Shown here: piece after piece, positions 33,974 to 43,137 of the stretch | Layout: each line of letters starts with the position of its first letter | Numbering within the stretch: position 1 is the first letter of the stretch | NCBI GenBank assembly: GCA_038040445.1 | Contig: JBBPIG010000001.1 | Location: 154,402 to 218,401, forward strand | Source of the DNA: Acidobacteriota bacterium | Lineage (GTDB): Bacteria; Acidobacteriota; Blastocatellia; UBA7656 | Length of the DNA stretch: 64,000 nucleotides | Reading direction: 5' to 3' | Translations under genes and position numbers: made by a program | Notes under the pieces: generated by a model | Told to the model about the DNA's origin: nothing | The model's input: only the letters and a program-made list of their open reading frames with translations | Databases searched by the model: none

Positions 33974-35617
33974 TCATTTGACCGCAATGAACTGAGGCTG
34001 CGGCTCGATCACAGGATGGGCGGTTGCGTTTCTGTGCGAAAAGGCTAGAAGAATGCCGAGCATGGCAAAGGACGTGATCAAAGACCAACCACCGTGGCTT
34101 ACGAAAGGAAGCGTGATGCCGGTCATCGGAAGCAGCCGGAGCACGCCGCCCATGTTGACAATCGCTTGAAAGCCTATAAACGCTGTGAGCCCGGCAGCCA
34201 GTAACTTGGTGAACATATCGGAAGCCGTTATGCTGATAGCCGCACCTGCAAACACGAACGCGCTCAGTCCGATCAGTATAGCCAGCCCGCCGGCCAGCCC
34301 AGTCTCCTCCGCGAGGGCAGCGTAGATGAAATCCGAATCCGAAATTGGAATCGTCTCTGGGAACCCGAGGCCTAAGCCTTGACCCAGCGTGCCTCCTGAG
34401 TTTATGCCGAAGAGTCCCTGCGATTGCTGGAGCACCTTGTCAGCCCACGCCTCGTTGTTTCTTTGCCTGGTCTCCTGTGGATCGTTGACATCAAGCATGA
34501 GCTTCTTTGCTTGAAGGTATCTCTGGAAGTCCGGCTTCCACCACCAGGTGTCAGGCGGTGGCGCTTCCCAGGTGTGCTGCCATTGGTAGAAGCGAAAATA
34601 GACCCTGCCGGGAACGCCGAATCCGGTCGTGGCTCTCGTCGCGCCAAAGAACATCGCGAACAGAACAGCCACAAGTGCTACGGCATAAACCAACTGAGCT
34701 TTTCTCCGAACCGCAACAACGTAGAGCATCAGGTACACGCCAAAGAAAACGAGCATCTGGCCGAAGTCAGACAGGGCGAAGAAGGGAAGCACGGGCATTG
34801 CGGCGATGACGATGAATGGGAGAAAGTAGCGCGCGGGTGGCAGACCCCAGCGTGTGCGCCTCAGATGCCTATACGTATCTGCGAGCATTCCGGCGAAGCT
34901 CAGAAGAAAAAGTATCTTCACACCCTCCCAGGGTGTCGTCTGCCCGAGAAACTTTCCATCCTCGCTGATCAGCACGACAATCCCAAACGGGACGAGGGTT
35001 GCAAGCCCGAGTATCAGGGCGTGTCGCTGAAACCAGAGCAAGAACTTGTCGCTCTTAAAAAGCCGAAAGCCCGCCGCCATCGCAAGCAGAGCAGCGATTG
35101 GAATGTACGTATTGACCGAAGTGAGAACGTCCTTCAGCGAATACTCATACACGGGAAGCCTCTCACCGCCGGCTATCTTCGGAACCGCTGCAGGCGAGCC
35201 GAACATGAAGTTCTTCTTCTCGTCGTCGTAGCCAGTCTCTACGTTGAGAAGGCGTACGGTTTGAGCCTTTGCCTCGCGAGCCTTTGCACGCGCGGCGCCA
35301 CGCGCTCCATATTCCGGGTCGGAGAAGAGGCGGAATTGCATCAACTGTCCAACCGCGAAGAGAAAGATGGCTGCGGTCAGCACTATCATCTCGCCGCGGA
35401 ACTTCTGCTCGCGCATCAGCCAGAAAAAGACCGCGAGCACCGGGATAAACAACGCGAGATCGCGCGCCGCTACGATCTTGCTCGGTTCGTAGCCGCGAAT
35501 TTCGGCGGACCAAATCACGGCAACGTATCCCACCAGCGCCACGCCGAAAATGACGATAAACATCAGCAGGTGCAGTGAGGGCCTCATTCGCGCGGTCCGT
35601 GCCTTAGTACTTGCCAT
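33974..35617 (-). CDS. SEDS-family glycosyltransferase, RodA/FtsW-like
   Basis: A multi-pass inner-membrane peptidoglycan polymerase of 547 residues, longer than the usual 370-400 because of a soluble insertion around residues 100-160 and another near 340-400. Conserved SEDS phrases close the protein: IYAALAEETGLAGGLAILIG, GFQAIVNMGGVLRLLPMTGITLPFVSHGG, and SFAMLGILLAFSHRN. The start has AAGGGACGA upstream. It follows a class B PBP gene by 80 bases in the same direction, the classical SEDS-PBP polymerase pairing. Whether it serves elongation or division is not decidable here. Confidence 0.9.
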   Translation of the reverse strand: MASTKARTARMRPSLHLLMFIVIFGVALVGYVAVIWSAEIRGYEPSKIVAARDLALFIPVLAVFFWLMREQKFRGEMIVLTAAIFLFAVGQLMQFRLFSDPEYGARGAARAKAREAKAQTVRLLNVETGYDDEKKNFMFGSPAAVPKIAGGERLPVYEYSLKDVLTSVNTYIPIAALLAMAAGFRLFKSDKFLLWFQRHALILGLATLVPFGIVVLISEDGKFLGQTTPWEGVKILFLLSFAGMLADTYRHLRRTRWGLPPARYFLPFIVIAAMPVLPFFALSDFGQMLVFFGVYLMLYVVAVRRKAQLVYAVALVAVLFAMFFGATRATTGFGVPGRVYFRFYQWQHTWEAPPPDTWWWKPDFQRYLQAKKLMLDVNDPQETRQRNNEAWADKVLQQSQGLFGINSGGTLGQGLGLGFPETIPISDSDFIYAALAEETGLAGGLAILIGLSAFVFAGAAISITASDMFTKLLAAGLTAFIGFQAIVNMGGVLRLLPMTGITLPFVSHGGWSLITSFAMLGILLAFSHRNATAHPVIEPQPQFIAVK

Positions 35618-35697
35618 TCGTCCCTTACTCTTCGCTGAATCAGTGGCGCAAACTGCGGGTCGCGCCTGCTAATCACGCAAGTCAGGTTGCCCGTCGG

Positions 35698-37479
35698 TTA
35701 GCGGCGAGCAACTGATCTGGAGTTCACGCCTCCAGCCCACTTCAGATAGTCCAGTGAAGCTGCCTTGGCGACTATCCTCGCCGCTATGGGCGCCGCAGCC
35801 TTGGCGCCCTGGCCTCCGTCCTCGACAAGCACGGCAAATGCGATCCGAGGATCGTCGAAGGGCGCGAACCCGACAAACCACGAGTCGGTAGAACCGGTTC
35901 TTTTGTAGTGTGTGCGCCCCTCTTCATCAACCTGATCGATGATAGGATTACCCTGTCGATCATAGGCGTAAACATCGCGGTCTGCGGTGCCCGTCTTGCC
36001 TGCCACCGCGATTCGTCCTGCCAGCGATGCGAAAGCGCCTGCAGCAGTTCCGCTTTCAACTACCGAGCGCATCATCGCTCGAAGCCGCGTCGCAGACTGA
36101 GCGGATATGAACGGGCCAATCACTTTTCGCGTCGCGCCGAGCTCGAACGTTGGCGCGACCAATGAACCATCCGGGCTAGCCGCAGCCGCGGCTATCAAAG
36201 CCATCGACATCACGGTCAAGTCGTCGTAGCCTTGCCCGAAACTCTGAAGCGCGACGTCGAATCTGCTTACTTTGCTCGATAGGTTCATTCGAGGGGTGGG
36301 CGGCGCAAAGACGTAATCGAATTGGTCTTTCTCGCCGTGCGTCACCTGCCAGAGATCGAACGCGCGCGCCGTTTTGTCTTCGGGCGACGTAGCAAACCTC
36401 AGCCTCTTCGCGTAGTTTGCCAATCGCTCTGCGCCGATCTTCAATCCCAACTGCGCGAAGTATTGATTACACGAAACGCGAAACGCGTCGTGAATCCCGA
36501 TCACGCCGTGCACCTCGCCGCCGTAATCCCTGATCGCGCGATTTGAGCCTTCGGGAGTGAAGCCGCCGGCGCGACACGTGAATCTTTCGCCTGTAATCCC
36601 CAAGTCGATTGCCGCGGCCGCGACGAAAGTTTTGAAGGTTGACCCCGGCCGATAGTAGAACGCCGCACCGCCGGTCACCAGAGTGCCCAGCGCGCGATTG
36701 ACCAGGGGGCTCAACGGCTGGGTAGTGAAGTCTTCGGCTTGCTCGCTCAGCAGCCGCCACCTGCTCTCATCGATAATCGTTGACGGTTCGAAACTGGGTG
36801 TCGAGGCCATCGCCAGCACCTCGTTATTCGCCAAGAGCAGCACAACGGCGGCGGCAGGCTTCCCGCTGGCTTGGAGAAGGCTGAACACTTCGCGTTGAAG
36901 CCTCGAGTCAACCGAGACCTTCAGGTCTTTGCCGACCGGGTTGGGCGATTTGAGCTGGTTGTACGTGCTGATCGGTTCGGTGAGCCAATCTCGGAAAGCG
37001 GCTTCCATGCCTCCCGCGCCGAAGATGAAGTCCGAATAACCGGTAATATGAAGGGCTGCGGCGCCCAGTGGGTATTCCCGCTTGATTACGCCGGCATCGG
37101 CCCTGTATCTGATAAGCGCGTTCTCAAGCTTGCCGGTACGGTCCAGCACCCAGCCCTTTAACCCGCTTTCGGCCAATCTGAGGTTGCGCGCGTCGAACCG
37201 CTTGGCCTTGTTGAAATGCGAGTCCCTGCTCGAATCGGCCCAGAACACCCAGTAGCTGTGAAAGCCTAGAACGGTGAGAACCAATACCAGAAAGGAAACT
37301 CTTAGCCCGCGGAGCCAGCGGTTGGTTTCAGCCGGCCCAAAGTCTTTCGCCTCGATTTGAGATTCGGTGCGGATCGGAACCGGCGGATTTCGATGACGCC
37401 AAGCCGCCCATGCCAGGATGAGCACTATCAGAATTCCGAGCAGTACAAATATGAAAGTGAGGATGACGGGCGCCCACAT
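35698..37479 (-). CDS. Class B penicillin-binding protein (PbpA-like transpeptidase)
   Basis: A 593-residue protein with two N-terminal membrane helices (TFIFVLLGILIVLILAWAAW and one near 65-85). A PBP dimerisation region with ENALIRYRADAGVIKREYPLG, then the transpeptidase, come after. The nucleophile serine lies in YRPGSTFKTFVAAAA, followed by SCNQYFAQLG (SxN) and GKTGTADRD (KTG). The layout resembles actinobacterial PbpA (short dimerisation part, HITGYSD). It crosslinks glycan made by the SEDS partner downstream. ATG 37479 has GGAG ten bases upstream. Confidence 0.92.
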   Translation of the reverse strand: MWAPVILTFIFVLLGILIVLILAWAAWRHRNPPVPIRTESQIEAKDFGPAETNRWLRGLRVSFLVLVLTVLGFHSYWVFWADSSRDSHFNKAKRFDARNLRLAESGLKGWVLDRTGKLENALIRYRADAGVIKREYPLGAAALHITGYSDFIFGAGGMEAAFRDWLTEPISTYNQLKSPNPVGKDLKVSVDSRLQREVFSLLQASGKPAAAVVLLLANNEVLAMASTPSFEPSTIIDESRWRLLSEQAEDFTTQPLSPLVNRALGTLVTGGAAFYYRPGSTFKTFVAAAAIDLGITGERFTCRAGGFTPEGSNRAIRDYGGEVHGVIGIHDAFRVSCNQYFAQLGLKIGAERLANYAKRLRFATSPEDKTARAFDLWQVTHGEKDQFDYVFAPPTPRMNLSSKVSRFDVALQSFGQGYDDLTVMSMALIAAAAASPDGSLVAPTFELGATRKVIGPFISAQSATRLRAMMRSVVESGTAAGAFASLAGRIAVAGKTGTADRDVYAYDRQGNPIIDQVDEEGRTHYKRTGSTDSWFVGFAPFDDPRIAFAVLVEDGGQGAKAAAPIAARIVAKAASLDYLKWAGGVNSRSVARR

Positions 37480-37582
37480 TAGAGCTAGCTCCTATACTCA
37501 CACCGTGGACATCGATATTCGACCGGGATGTTGAGCCCGGAAACGTCAGCGAGCGTTGGGGCCTCGCTCCAGTGTCTCGCCC

Positions 37583-38362
37583 TTAAGTGATTTCCGACAC
37601 GGTTAGCCTGAAGTCGCCCACTCCAACAACGTCGCCAGCCTGGAGCAGGCGCGTCTCGTCTCGGCCGAGAAGATGCTCATTCACATAAGTGCCGTTGGCA
37701 CTGCCCACATCGGCTATTAGCGCGGCTCCGCTGCTTTTAAGAGTTAGCGAACAGTGCAGCCGCGAAACGCTCGGGTCGTCCAGTCGCACAGCGTTCCCAG
37801 CGGCGCGGCCTATATAAGCTTGAGCGCCATCCGGCTTCAACTCGACTCGATAAGCCAGTCCGTTGGTGCTGTTGAAACAAACGTGCTTCGATTGTTCCGA
37901 TTGGGGGACCGGACTGGTTTGCGACGAACCAACTGCCTGATCGTTGACGCCGTCGAAACTCGCTTTCACCGCCGTTGTTTTTGTGAACAGGTCTCGACTC
38001 GCATTTACCTCAACGGGCCCGCGCGTGGCGTACCGCCGGTTGTTGATGTACTCGAAGACCGTGGCCGTCAATTCCTTACCCACCGCTTCAATATACTGCT
38101 CGCTGAGCGCGGAAGTTTCCTCGTAGGTGAAAAGCACCTTGAACCGATTGGGCGCGACTTTTCGAACGCCGTGTTCGTCTTCTTTGAGACCGGAATCGAC
38201 GACGTGCTCGATGCGTGAGGCGAGATCGCTGATGACCTGCGGGCTGAGCGTCTGCTCTTTTCCTGAGGCGAGTTTGCTGTCGACCCTGGACCCAAGCCGC
38301 TCCAGGACCCGTCGAGCGAGGTTCTCGGCTTTGTCAAGCACGGTGTCATTCGCGTCTGCCAT
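37583..38362 (-). CDS. FHA-domain protein with DUF3662-like N-terminus (FhaA-like)
   Basis: The N-terminal 130 residues (LSPQVISDLASRIEHVVD..., RKVAPNRFKVLFTYEE, RRYATRGPVEV) resemble the DUF3662 domain of actinobacterial FhaA. After a Ser/Gln-rich linker the C-terminal 90 residues form an FHA domain: AYIGRAAGNAVRLDDPSVSRLHCSL and DVGSANGTYVNEHLLG, with the Arg/Ser/Asn phosphothreonine contacts. FHA domains read Ser/Thr phosphorylation. This gene heads the pbpA-rodA operon, which suggests kinase control of wall synthesis. Its start lies 86 bases from the divergent GNAT gene. Confidence 0.85.
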   Translation of the reverse strand: MADANDTVLDKAENLARRVLERLGSRVDSKLASGKEQTLSPQVISDLASRIEHVVDSGLKEDEHGVRKVAPNRFKVLFTYEETSALSEQYIEAVGKELTATVFEYINNRRYATRGPVEVNASRDLFTKTTAVKASFDGVNDQAVGSSQTSPVPQSEQSKHVCFNSTNGLAYRVELKPDGAQAYIGRAAGNAVRLDDPSVSRLHCSLTLKSSGAALIADVGSANGTYVNEHLLGRDETRLLQAGDVVGVGDFRLTVSEIT

Positions 38363-38448
38363 TCTTCAAAAGAGTATACGCTCGATCAAACGAGAGCAGC
38401 CAGCTCAGTGCTTGAATGTGTTAGGCTCGCTAACTATACTGCTCGGCT

Positions 38449-39234
38449 ATGGCTGAGGCCGAGGTCGCTATCAGAGAGTGTTCTTCAATCGAAGACTTCC
38501 AGCAATGCATCGAGCTCGAGCGAGAGGTCTGGAAAGATCACGACCTCGGGATAATGCCGATCAGGCTTTACATGATTTCCAGGGCTTGCAACGCACCAAC
38601 CATCGGCGCGTTCGAATCGTCAGGCCGGCTGGTGGGCTTCGTCCATACGATGATCGCGTTGATGGGTAAGCATGTGGTGTATCACTCGCATCTGGCCGCG
38701 GTTCGGGAAGACTTGCGGCACAAGGACATCGGCTACAGGATGAAACTCGCGCAACGTCAGCACGCGATGAAGGCCGGCGTCCCTCTGATAATCTGGACCT
38801 TTGATCCGCTTCAGTCACGCAACGCGCACCTGAACGTCAACAAGCTCGGCGCAATCATTCGCCGTTACGAGGTCAACTACTACAGTGAAGGGCTATCAAC
38901 CGTTTTCGATTCACAAGTGCCGAGCGATCGCGTATTCGCAGAATGGTGGGTATCGTCGCCTCACGTCGAGTCGGTGCTTGCGGGTAATCGCCCAACCGTT
39001 GAAGGTGAGCCTGAATCTGTTCTAATTCCCGAGAACATAAACAACGTGCGCGACCAGTCTGTTGAAAAGCACCTCAACTGGCGGCTGCGCGTTCGTGAGG
39101 ATTTTCAACGCAAACTCGCGGGCGGTCTTATCGTGCGCGGCTTCGAGCGGGAGAGGGGTACCAGCCGGTACCTGCTGGGGCTCGATGAGCCGCAGTTTCA
39201 GTTTCGAAGCGCGCAGCGAAATCCATTGAGATGA
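38449..39234 (+). CDS. GNAT acyltransferase, COG3375-like; candidate D-amino acid N-succinyltransferase
   Basis: A 261-residue acyltransferase. The GNAT core is RLVGFVHTMIALMGKHVVYHSHLAAVREDLRHKDIGYRMK with the acyl-CoA loop (RHKDIGYRMK), then VPLIIWTFDPLQSRNAHLNVNKLG, a COG3375 hallmark. The next gene, eight bases away, encodes an NSAR/OSBS enzyme. In Geobacillus a GNAT succinyltransferase, NSAR and a desuccinylase convert D- to L-amino acids (established knowledge), so this assignment is by context. No desuccinylase is adjacent. Confidence 0.75.
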   Translation: MAEAEVAIRECSSIEDFQQCIELEREVWKDHDLGIMPIRLYMISRACNAPTIGAFESSGRLVGFVHTMIALMGKHVVYHSHLAAVREDLRHKDIGYRMKLAQRQHAMKAGVPLIIWTFDPLQSRNAHLNVNKLGAIIRRYEVNYYSEGLSTVFDSQVPSDRVFAEWWVSSPHVESVLAGNRPTVEGEPESVLIPENINNVRDQSVEKHLNWRLRVREDFQRKLAGGLIVRGFERERGTSRYLLGLDEPQFQFRSAQRNPLR

Positions 39235-39241
39235 TCAGATT

Positions 39242-40360
39242 ATGAGACTAGCAATTGAACGAATCGAACTGCGGGAAATCGAATTGCCTTTGAAGTCGCC
39301 GTTCGAAACCAGCTTCGGACGCACGACGCGCAGACGGATCATGATCGTGCGCGCTTTCGACAAGTCCGGGGCTTACGGTTACGGCGAGTGTACTGCCCCC
39401 GAAGACCCCTTCTATAACCACGAGACTATCGACACAGCATGGACCATCGTACGCGATTTTGTTGGCCCGATTCTCGCGGCTGCACGAATCGAACGCGCCG
39501 ACGAAGTAAACGGCGCGCTGGCGCGAATACGCGGCAACCGCATGGCCAAGGGTGGAGTGGAAGCCGCAGTCTGGGACCTCGAAGCCAGGCTTTGCTCGAT
39601 GCCACTCTGGGAGCGCATCGGTGGAACGTTCGCAGAGATCGCCTGTGGCGTTTCGATCGGCTTGCAAGCGAGCATTGAAGCACTGGTCGAAAAAGTTGCG
39701 CGCGAAGTTGAAGCGGGTTATCAGCGCATCAAGATCAAGATCAAACCACAACAAGACGTTGCACTGGTGGAAGCCGTTCGATCCAAGTTCCCTGACATTA
39801 GACTCTCCGTGGACGCCAACTCTGCCTACTCGCTTGCGGACATCAAGGTGATGAAGAGATTGGATGAGTTCAACTTGATTATGATCGAGCAGCCGCTGAC
39901 AGCGGGGGATCTGGTCGATCATGCCAAGCTGCAGCGCGAGATCAACACGCCGATCTGTTTGGATGAATCCATCCTCACGGTAGCCGACGCCCGTCACGCT
40001 CATGAGCTCGGCTCGTGCAAGATCGTAAACGTCAAACTAGGCCGCGTGGGCGGCCACGCCGAAGCCTGGGCGATTCAGAAGTTCTGCTCCGACCGCGGGA
40101 CGCCGGTATGGTGCGGGGGCATGCTTGAATCAGGCGTCGGCCGCGCGCACAACATAGCGATGTCGACGCTCGAAGGCTTTACTTTGCCTGGCGATGTTTC
40201 GGCATCGGCGCGCTATTGGGAAGAAGACATTATCGAGCCTCCGGTCACCGTGAGCCCCCGAGGCACGATTGCCGCGCCTGCCGGCCCGGGCATCGGATAC
40301 GAGGTAAACGAGAGCCGGGTCGAAGCGCTTTGTAAAAGGCGTGAACAAGTGCGTCTTTAG
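39242..40360 (+). CDS. N-succinylamino acid racemase / o-succinylbenzoate synthase (enolase superfamily)
   Basis: The 372-residue barrel carries the muconate-lactonising-enzyme-subgroup set at nearly the same positions as the characterised Amycolatopsis enzyme. Lys164-x-Lys166 is in IKIKIKP, Asp191 is in VDANSAY, Glu216 is in IEQPL, Asp241 is in LDES and Lys265 is in VKLGRVGG. The enzyme either makes o-succinylbenzoate for menaquinone (menC role) or racemises N-succinylamino acids. The upstream GNAT favours the second; ubiE/menG at 61.6 kb is too far to help. The spacing of eight bases indicates an operon. Confidence 0.85.
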   Translation: MRLAIERIELREIELPLKSPFETSFGRTTRRRIMIVRAFDKSGAYGYGECTAPEDPFYNHETIDTAWTIVRDFVGPILAAARIERADEVNGALARIRGNRMAKGGVEAAVWDLEARLCSMPLWERIGGTFAEIACGVSIGLQASIEALVEKVAREVEAGYQRIKIKIKPQQDVALVEAVRSKFPDIRLSVDANSAYSLADIKVMKRLDEFNLIMIEQPLTAGDLVDHAKLQREINTPICLDESILTVADARHAHELGSCKIVNVKLGRVGGHAEAWAIQKFCSDRGTPVWCGGMLESGVGRAHNIAMSTLEGFTLPGDVSASARYWEEDIIEPPVTVSPRGTIAAPAGPGIGYEVNESRVEALCKRREQVRL

Positions 40361-40396
40361 TAAATCACAGGCGGATGGAGATACTCAGGGAAGCCC

Positions 40397-41143
40397 ATGT
40401 CAGAATTTGAGGGAAGAGCGGCAATAGTGACCGGCGGGTCGCGAGGCATTGGACGAGCAATAGTGAAGGAGCTTGCCTCGCGAGGCGCAAACGTGGCTTT
40501 CAGCTTTACCAGGAATCGCGAGATGGCTGATCAGCTTGTCGCCGAGCTTCAGAACGCCGGGAGCCGGGCGCAGGCGTTTCAGGCTGATGTAACCGATCTG
40601 GGTGCAGCGGAGGGAATGGTAAAGGCGGTGAAGAGCGAGTTCGGATCAGTCGACTATCTCGTCAATAACGCCGGCATCACTCGTGACAAATTGATAATGA
40701 TGATGACGACAGAAGACTGGGACGCGGTCCTCGATACAAACCTGAAGGGCGTTTTCAACATTACGAAACACGCGGTATCGGTTATGGTCCGCCAGCGACG
40801 CGGTTCGATTCTAAATATCGCATCCATCAGCGGGATCGTCGGAATGGCGGGACAGACTAACTATTCGGCATCGAAGGCCGGGCTGATCGGTTTCACCAAG
40901 GCGCTCGCCAAGGAAGTTGGCCGGCGTAACATAACAGTGAACGCTCTTGCGCTGGGCTTGATCGAAACTGATATGAGCGCGGCGTTACCCGCAGACTACA
41001 AGCAAAAGATGCTCGATCAGATTCCGCTGGGACGTTACGGGACCGTGGAAGAGGTCGCCCGAGTTGCCGCCTTTCTTCTGTCGGACGACGCGCGATACAT
41101 AACCGGGCAGGTGATCCAGGCCGATGGCGGTCTCGCGATGTGA
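40397..41143 (+). CDS. fabG: 3-oxoacyl-ACP reductase
   Basis: A 248-residue short-chain dehydrogenase. The NADP loop TGGSRGIGRAIVKEL lies at 12-26, NNAGITRD near 88, catalytic Ser in SISGIVG, and the YSASK tetrad motif near 155. The ending AAFLLSDDARYITGQVIQADGG is the FabG signature. It reduces 3-oxoacyl-ACP in fatty acid elongation. It lies 36 bases after the enolase-superfamily gene, with AGGG upstream. No other fab gene is next to it, so a related reductase role remains possible. Confidence 0.88.
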   Translation: MSEFEGRAAIVTGGSRGIGRAIVKELASRGANVAFSFTRNREMADQLVAELQNAGSRAQAFQADVTDLGAAEGMVKAVKSEFGSVDYLVNNAGITRDKLIMMMTTEDWDAVLDTNLKGVFNITKHAVSVMVRQRRGSILNIASISGIVGMAGQTNYSASKAGLIGFTKALAKEVGRRNITVNALALGLIETDMSAALPADYKQKMLDQIPLGRYGTVEEVARVAAFLLSDDARYITGQVIQADGGLAM

Positions 41144-41236
41144 ACTGCGAGAGTCGGCGATTGATGCGACCCCGAAAAAATGAAGGCGGGTGACAAACCC
41201 TTCTTCAACTGCTTTGACCCGCTCGATGACCGGGCG

Positions 41237-42796
41237 CTACTCCAGCGTAACCTTCAAGAAGGCGGTCCGGCCTTTTCGCTCTACTTCGATGAGGTACTCA
41301 CCAGGAGGGATCGACCGCACGGCATTCACCAGATCTTCAACCGTCTTGATCTCGGTTTGATCGAAGTTGTGAATCACGTCGCCGTGCTGCACGCCCGCGT
41401 CAGCGCCGGGGCTGTTAGGCTGAACCGCGACAACCAGCGCGCCGGCCGGCGTCTTTAGCTTTGGCTTTATCTGGTCGACAAGCTCCGGCGTAACGGTTCG
41501 CGCTTGAATGCCGAGGCGGCTTTGCTGAACTGCGTCCGGGTCTCCATCTCCTCCCTGGCCTCTTGGTATGGCGCGAGCGTTCGGGTCCGATGGCCGCTCG
41601 ACAAGCTCAACGGTGACTGACTGGGGTTGGCCCTTTCGTATGAAGTCCACTCGCGCCTGCTGACCGACTGATGTAGATGCAACTGCGTCGGTCAGCTCTT
41701 GCCCGGCCTTCACCGGCTTGCCGTTGAAAGCCGTTATCACGTCCTTGGGCTGTAGTCCCGCTTTGCCGGCCGGGCTGTTGGGATCCGGAACATCACTGAC
41801 GAAAACACCGGTGTTTGGTTCCAAGCCAACGGCGCGCGCATGTGCCTGGTCAAGGTCGCTCACCAGCACGCCCAGATAGCCGCGGCTGACCCTGCCGTTC
41901 TTCACCAGACTGGGAAAAACTTTTCGCGCGCCGTTCGACGCGATAGCGAATCCAATTCCGATATTGCCCTGACTGAAGGGTCCCCCGGTCAGGATCATGG
42001 TGTTGATTCCGATCACTTCGCCTTTCATATTAACCAGCGGACCGCCGGAGTTACCGGGATTGATCGAAGCGTCGGTCTGAATGAACCGGCTGAACATCTG
42101 GTTGTTGCGTCCATCGCGTAGCTCGCGCCCGGTGGCGCTGACTATGCCGGCGGTCAACGTTTGCTGAAGCCCAAACGGACTGCCCAGAGCAAGCACCCAA
42201 TCGCCTTGCTCGACCTCGTCCGAATCGCGAGCAAGCATTGCGACCGGCAAACCCGTGGCATCGATCTTGATGACGGCGAGGTCGGTGGGCGCATCTTTTC
42301 CGATCACTGTCGCCTTGAACTTGCGACCATCAGCGAGAGTGACGTTGATCTTGCTGGCGTTGCCCACGACGTGATTGTTCGTGAGAATGTAGCCGTCCTC
42401 GGTCACTATGAAACCGGAGCCTGCCCCTTCACGCCGCTGTCCCCTGGGCTCTGAGAACCCAAACGGATCGGTCTGGGTCGGATCGGCCTCGGAGCGTTCG
42501 ACTACGTCGACATACACGACGGCGGGCTTCACGGCTTTGGCCACCTCGCGAAACGAGTTTGAAAGCTCGGTGGGCGATGGCGCGCTGGTAGACGCGACCG
42601 CGCGTGGCTCAGGCAGCACGGGCACGTTTTTTGACGAGCGATGATATGCGCCTTGGATGATGGCTACGGTGACCACCAGCGCAGCGACCAGGAAAGAGAT
42701 AGCTATCCATGCGCCGCGAGCACCCCGCCGTTGCTTCCGTGGATCCTGGGGGTTCTGTTGCCCGATGGACCCGCTATCATTGCCAGTGTCGTTCAT
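41237..42796 (-). CDS. HtrA/DegP-family serine endoprotease with two PDZ domains
   Basis: A membrane-anchored periplasmic protease of about 519 residues. A basic N-terminus (RKQRRGARG) precedes one membrane helix. The trypsin-like domain shows the triad His in ILTNNHVVG, Asp in APTDLAVIKID and Ser in NPGNSGGPLVN. Two PDZ domains follow at about 300-390 (GVFVSDVPDPNSPAGKAGLQ) and 420-519 (GALVVAVQPNSPGADAGVQHGD). ATG 42796 has GAGGATGAAG upstream; the frame is open from a GTG at 42811. It degrades or refolds damaged envelope proteins. Confidence 0.93.
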   Translation of the reverse strand: MNDTGNDSGSIGQQNPQDPRKQRRGARGAWIAISFLVAALVVTVAIIQGAYHRSSKNVPVLPEPRAVASTSAPSPTELSNSFREVAKAVKPAVVYVDVVERSEADPTQTDPFGFSEPRGQRREGAGSGFIVTEDGYILTNNHVVGNASKINVTLADGRKFKATVIGKDAPTDLAVIKIDATGLPVAMLARDSDEVEQGDWVLALGSPFGLQQTLTAGIVSATGRELRDGRNNQMFSRFIQTDASINPGNSGGPLVNMKGEVIGINTMILTGGPFSQGNIGIGFAIASNGARKVFPSLVKNGRVSRGYLGVLVSDLDQAHARAVGLEPNTGVFVSDVPDPNSPAGKAGLQPKDVITAFNGKPVKAGQELTDAVASTSVGQQARVDFIRKGQPQSVTVELVERPSDPNARAIPRGQGGDGDPDAVQQSRLGIQARTVTPELVDQIKPKLKTPAGALVVAVQPNSPGADAGVQHGDVIHNFDQTEIKTVEDLVNAVRSIPPGEYLIEVERKGRTAFLKVTLE

Positions 42797-42900
42797 TATC
42801 TTCATCCTCACGGTCGAGAGATTAACAAGCCAAGCTTAGCTAAGGTGTGTACATCTGCGCAACTGAGTGGTCAAACGCGTAGTGTCCTGATTCGAATGTC

Positions 42901-43003
42901 GTCTCTGCGTGACCTTTGCGTCCTCTGCGTCTCTGCGGTTAACCGAACGCCGAAATCACGCACCGCAGAGTCGCGGAGCACGCAGAGAGGGCGCAGAGAA
43001 ACT
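42901..43003. repeat. CGCAGAG-type array, inverted arms
   Basis: The left arm has CTCTGCGTGACC-TTTGCGTC-CTCTGCGTC-TCTGCGGTTAA. The right arm has CACCGCAGAG-TCGCGGAG-CACGCAGAG-AGGGCGCAGAG. The units run at about 8-10 bases, unlike the 7-base arrays. It fills the middle of the 340-base gap between the divergent htrA and ntrC-like ends; the rest of that gap shows no gene. Confidence 0.85.
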
Positions 43004-43137
43004 TCAAGCGGTCAGCAGTCTCTCTTGGAAGGTTGAGGATATCGATGAGCTGTTAAGCATCTCCCCCGGTCGTTAACTCTATGCGGAGCGCTCAAACCGG
43101 ACGCCCGCTTCAACTCGATCAACGTTCGAGACTGATA

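Noticed and set aside
34424-35578. A 384-codon open frame on the plus strand, antisense to the SEDS gene
   Set aside because: It has no recognisable domain, a highly charged artefact-like composition, and lies entirely opposite a well-conserved membrane protein.
39248-40003. A 251-codon minus-strand frame over the NSAR/OSBS gene
   Set aside because: Shadow of an enolase-superfamily gene with all catalytic residues in the other strand.
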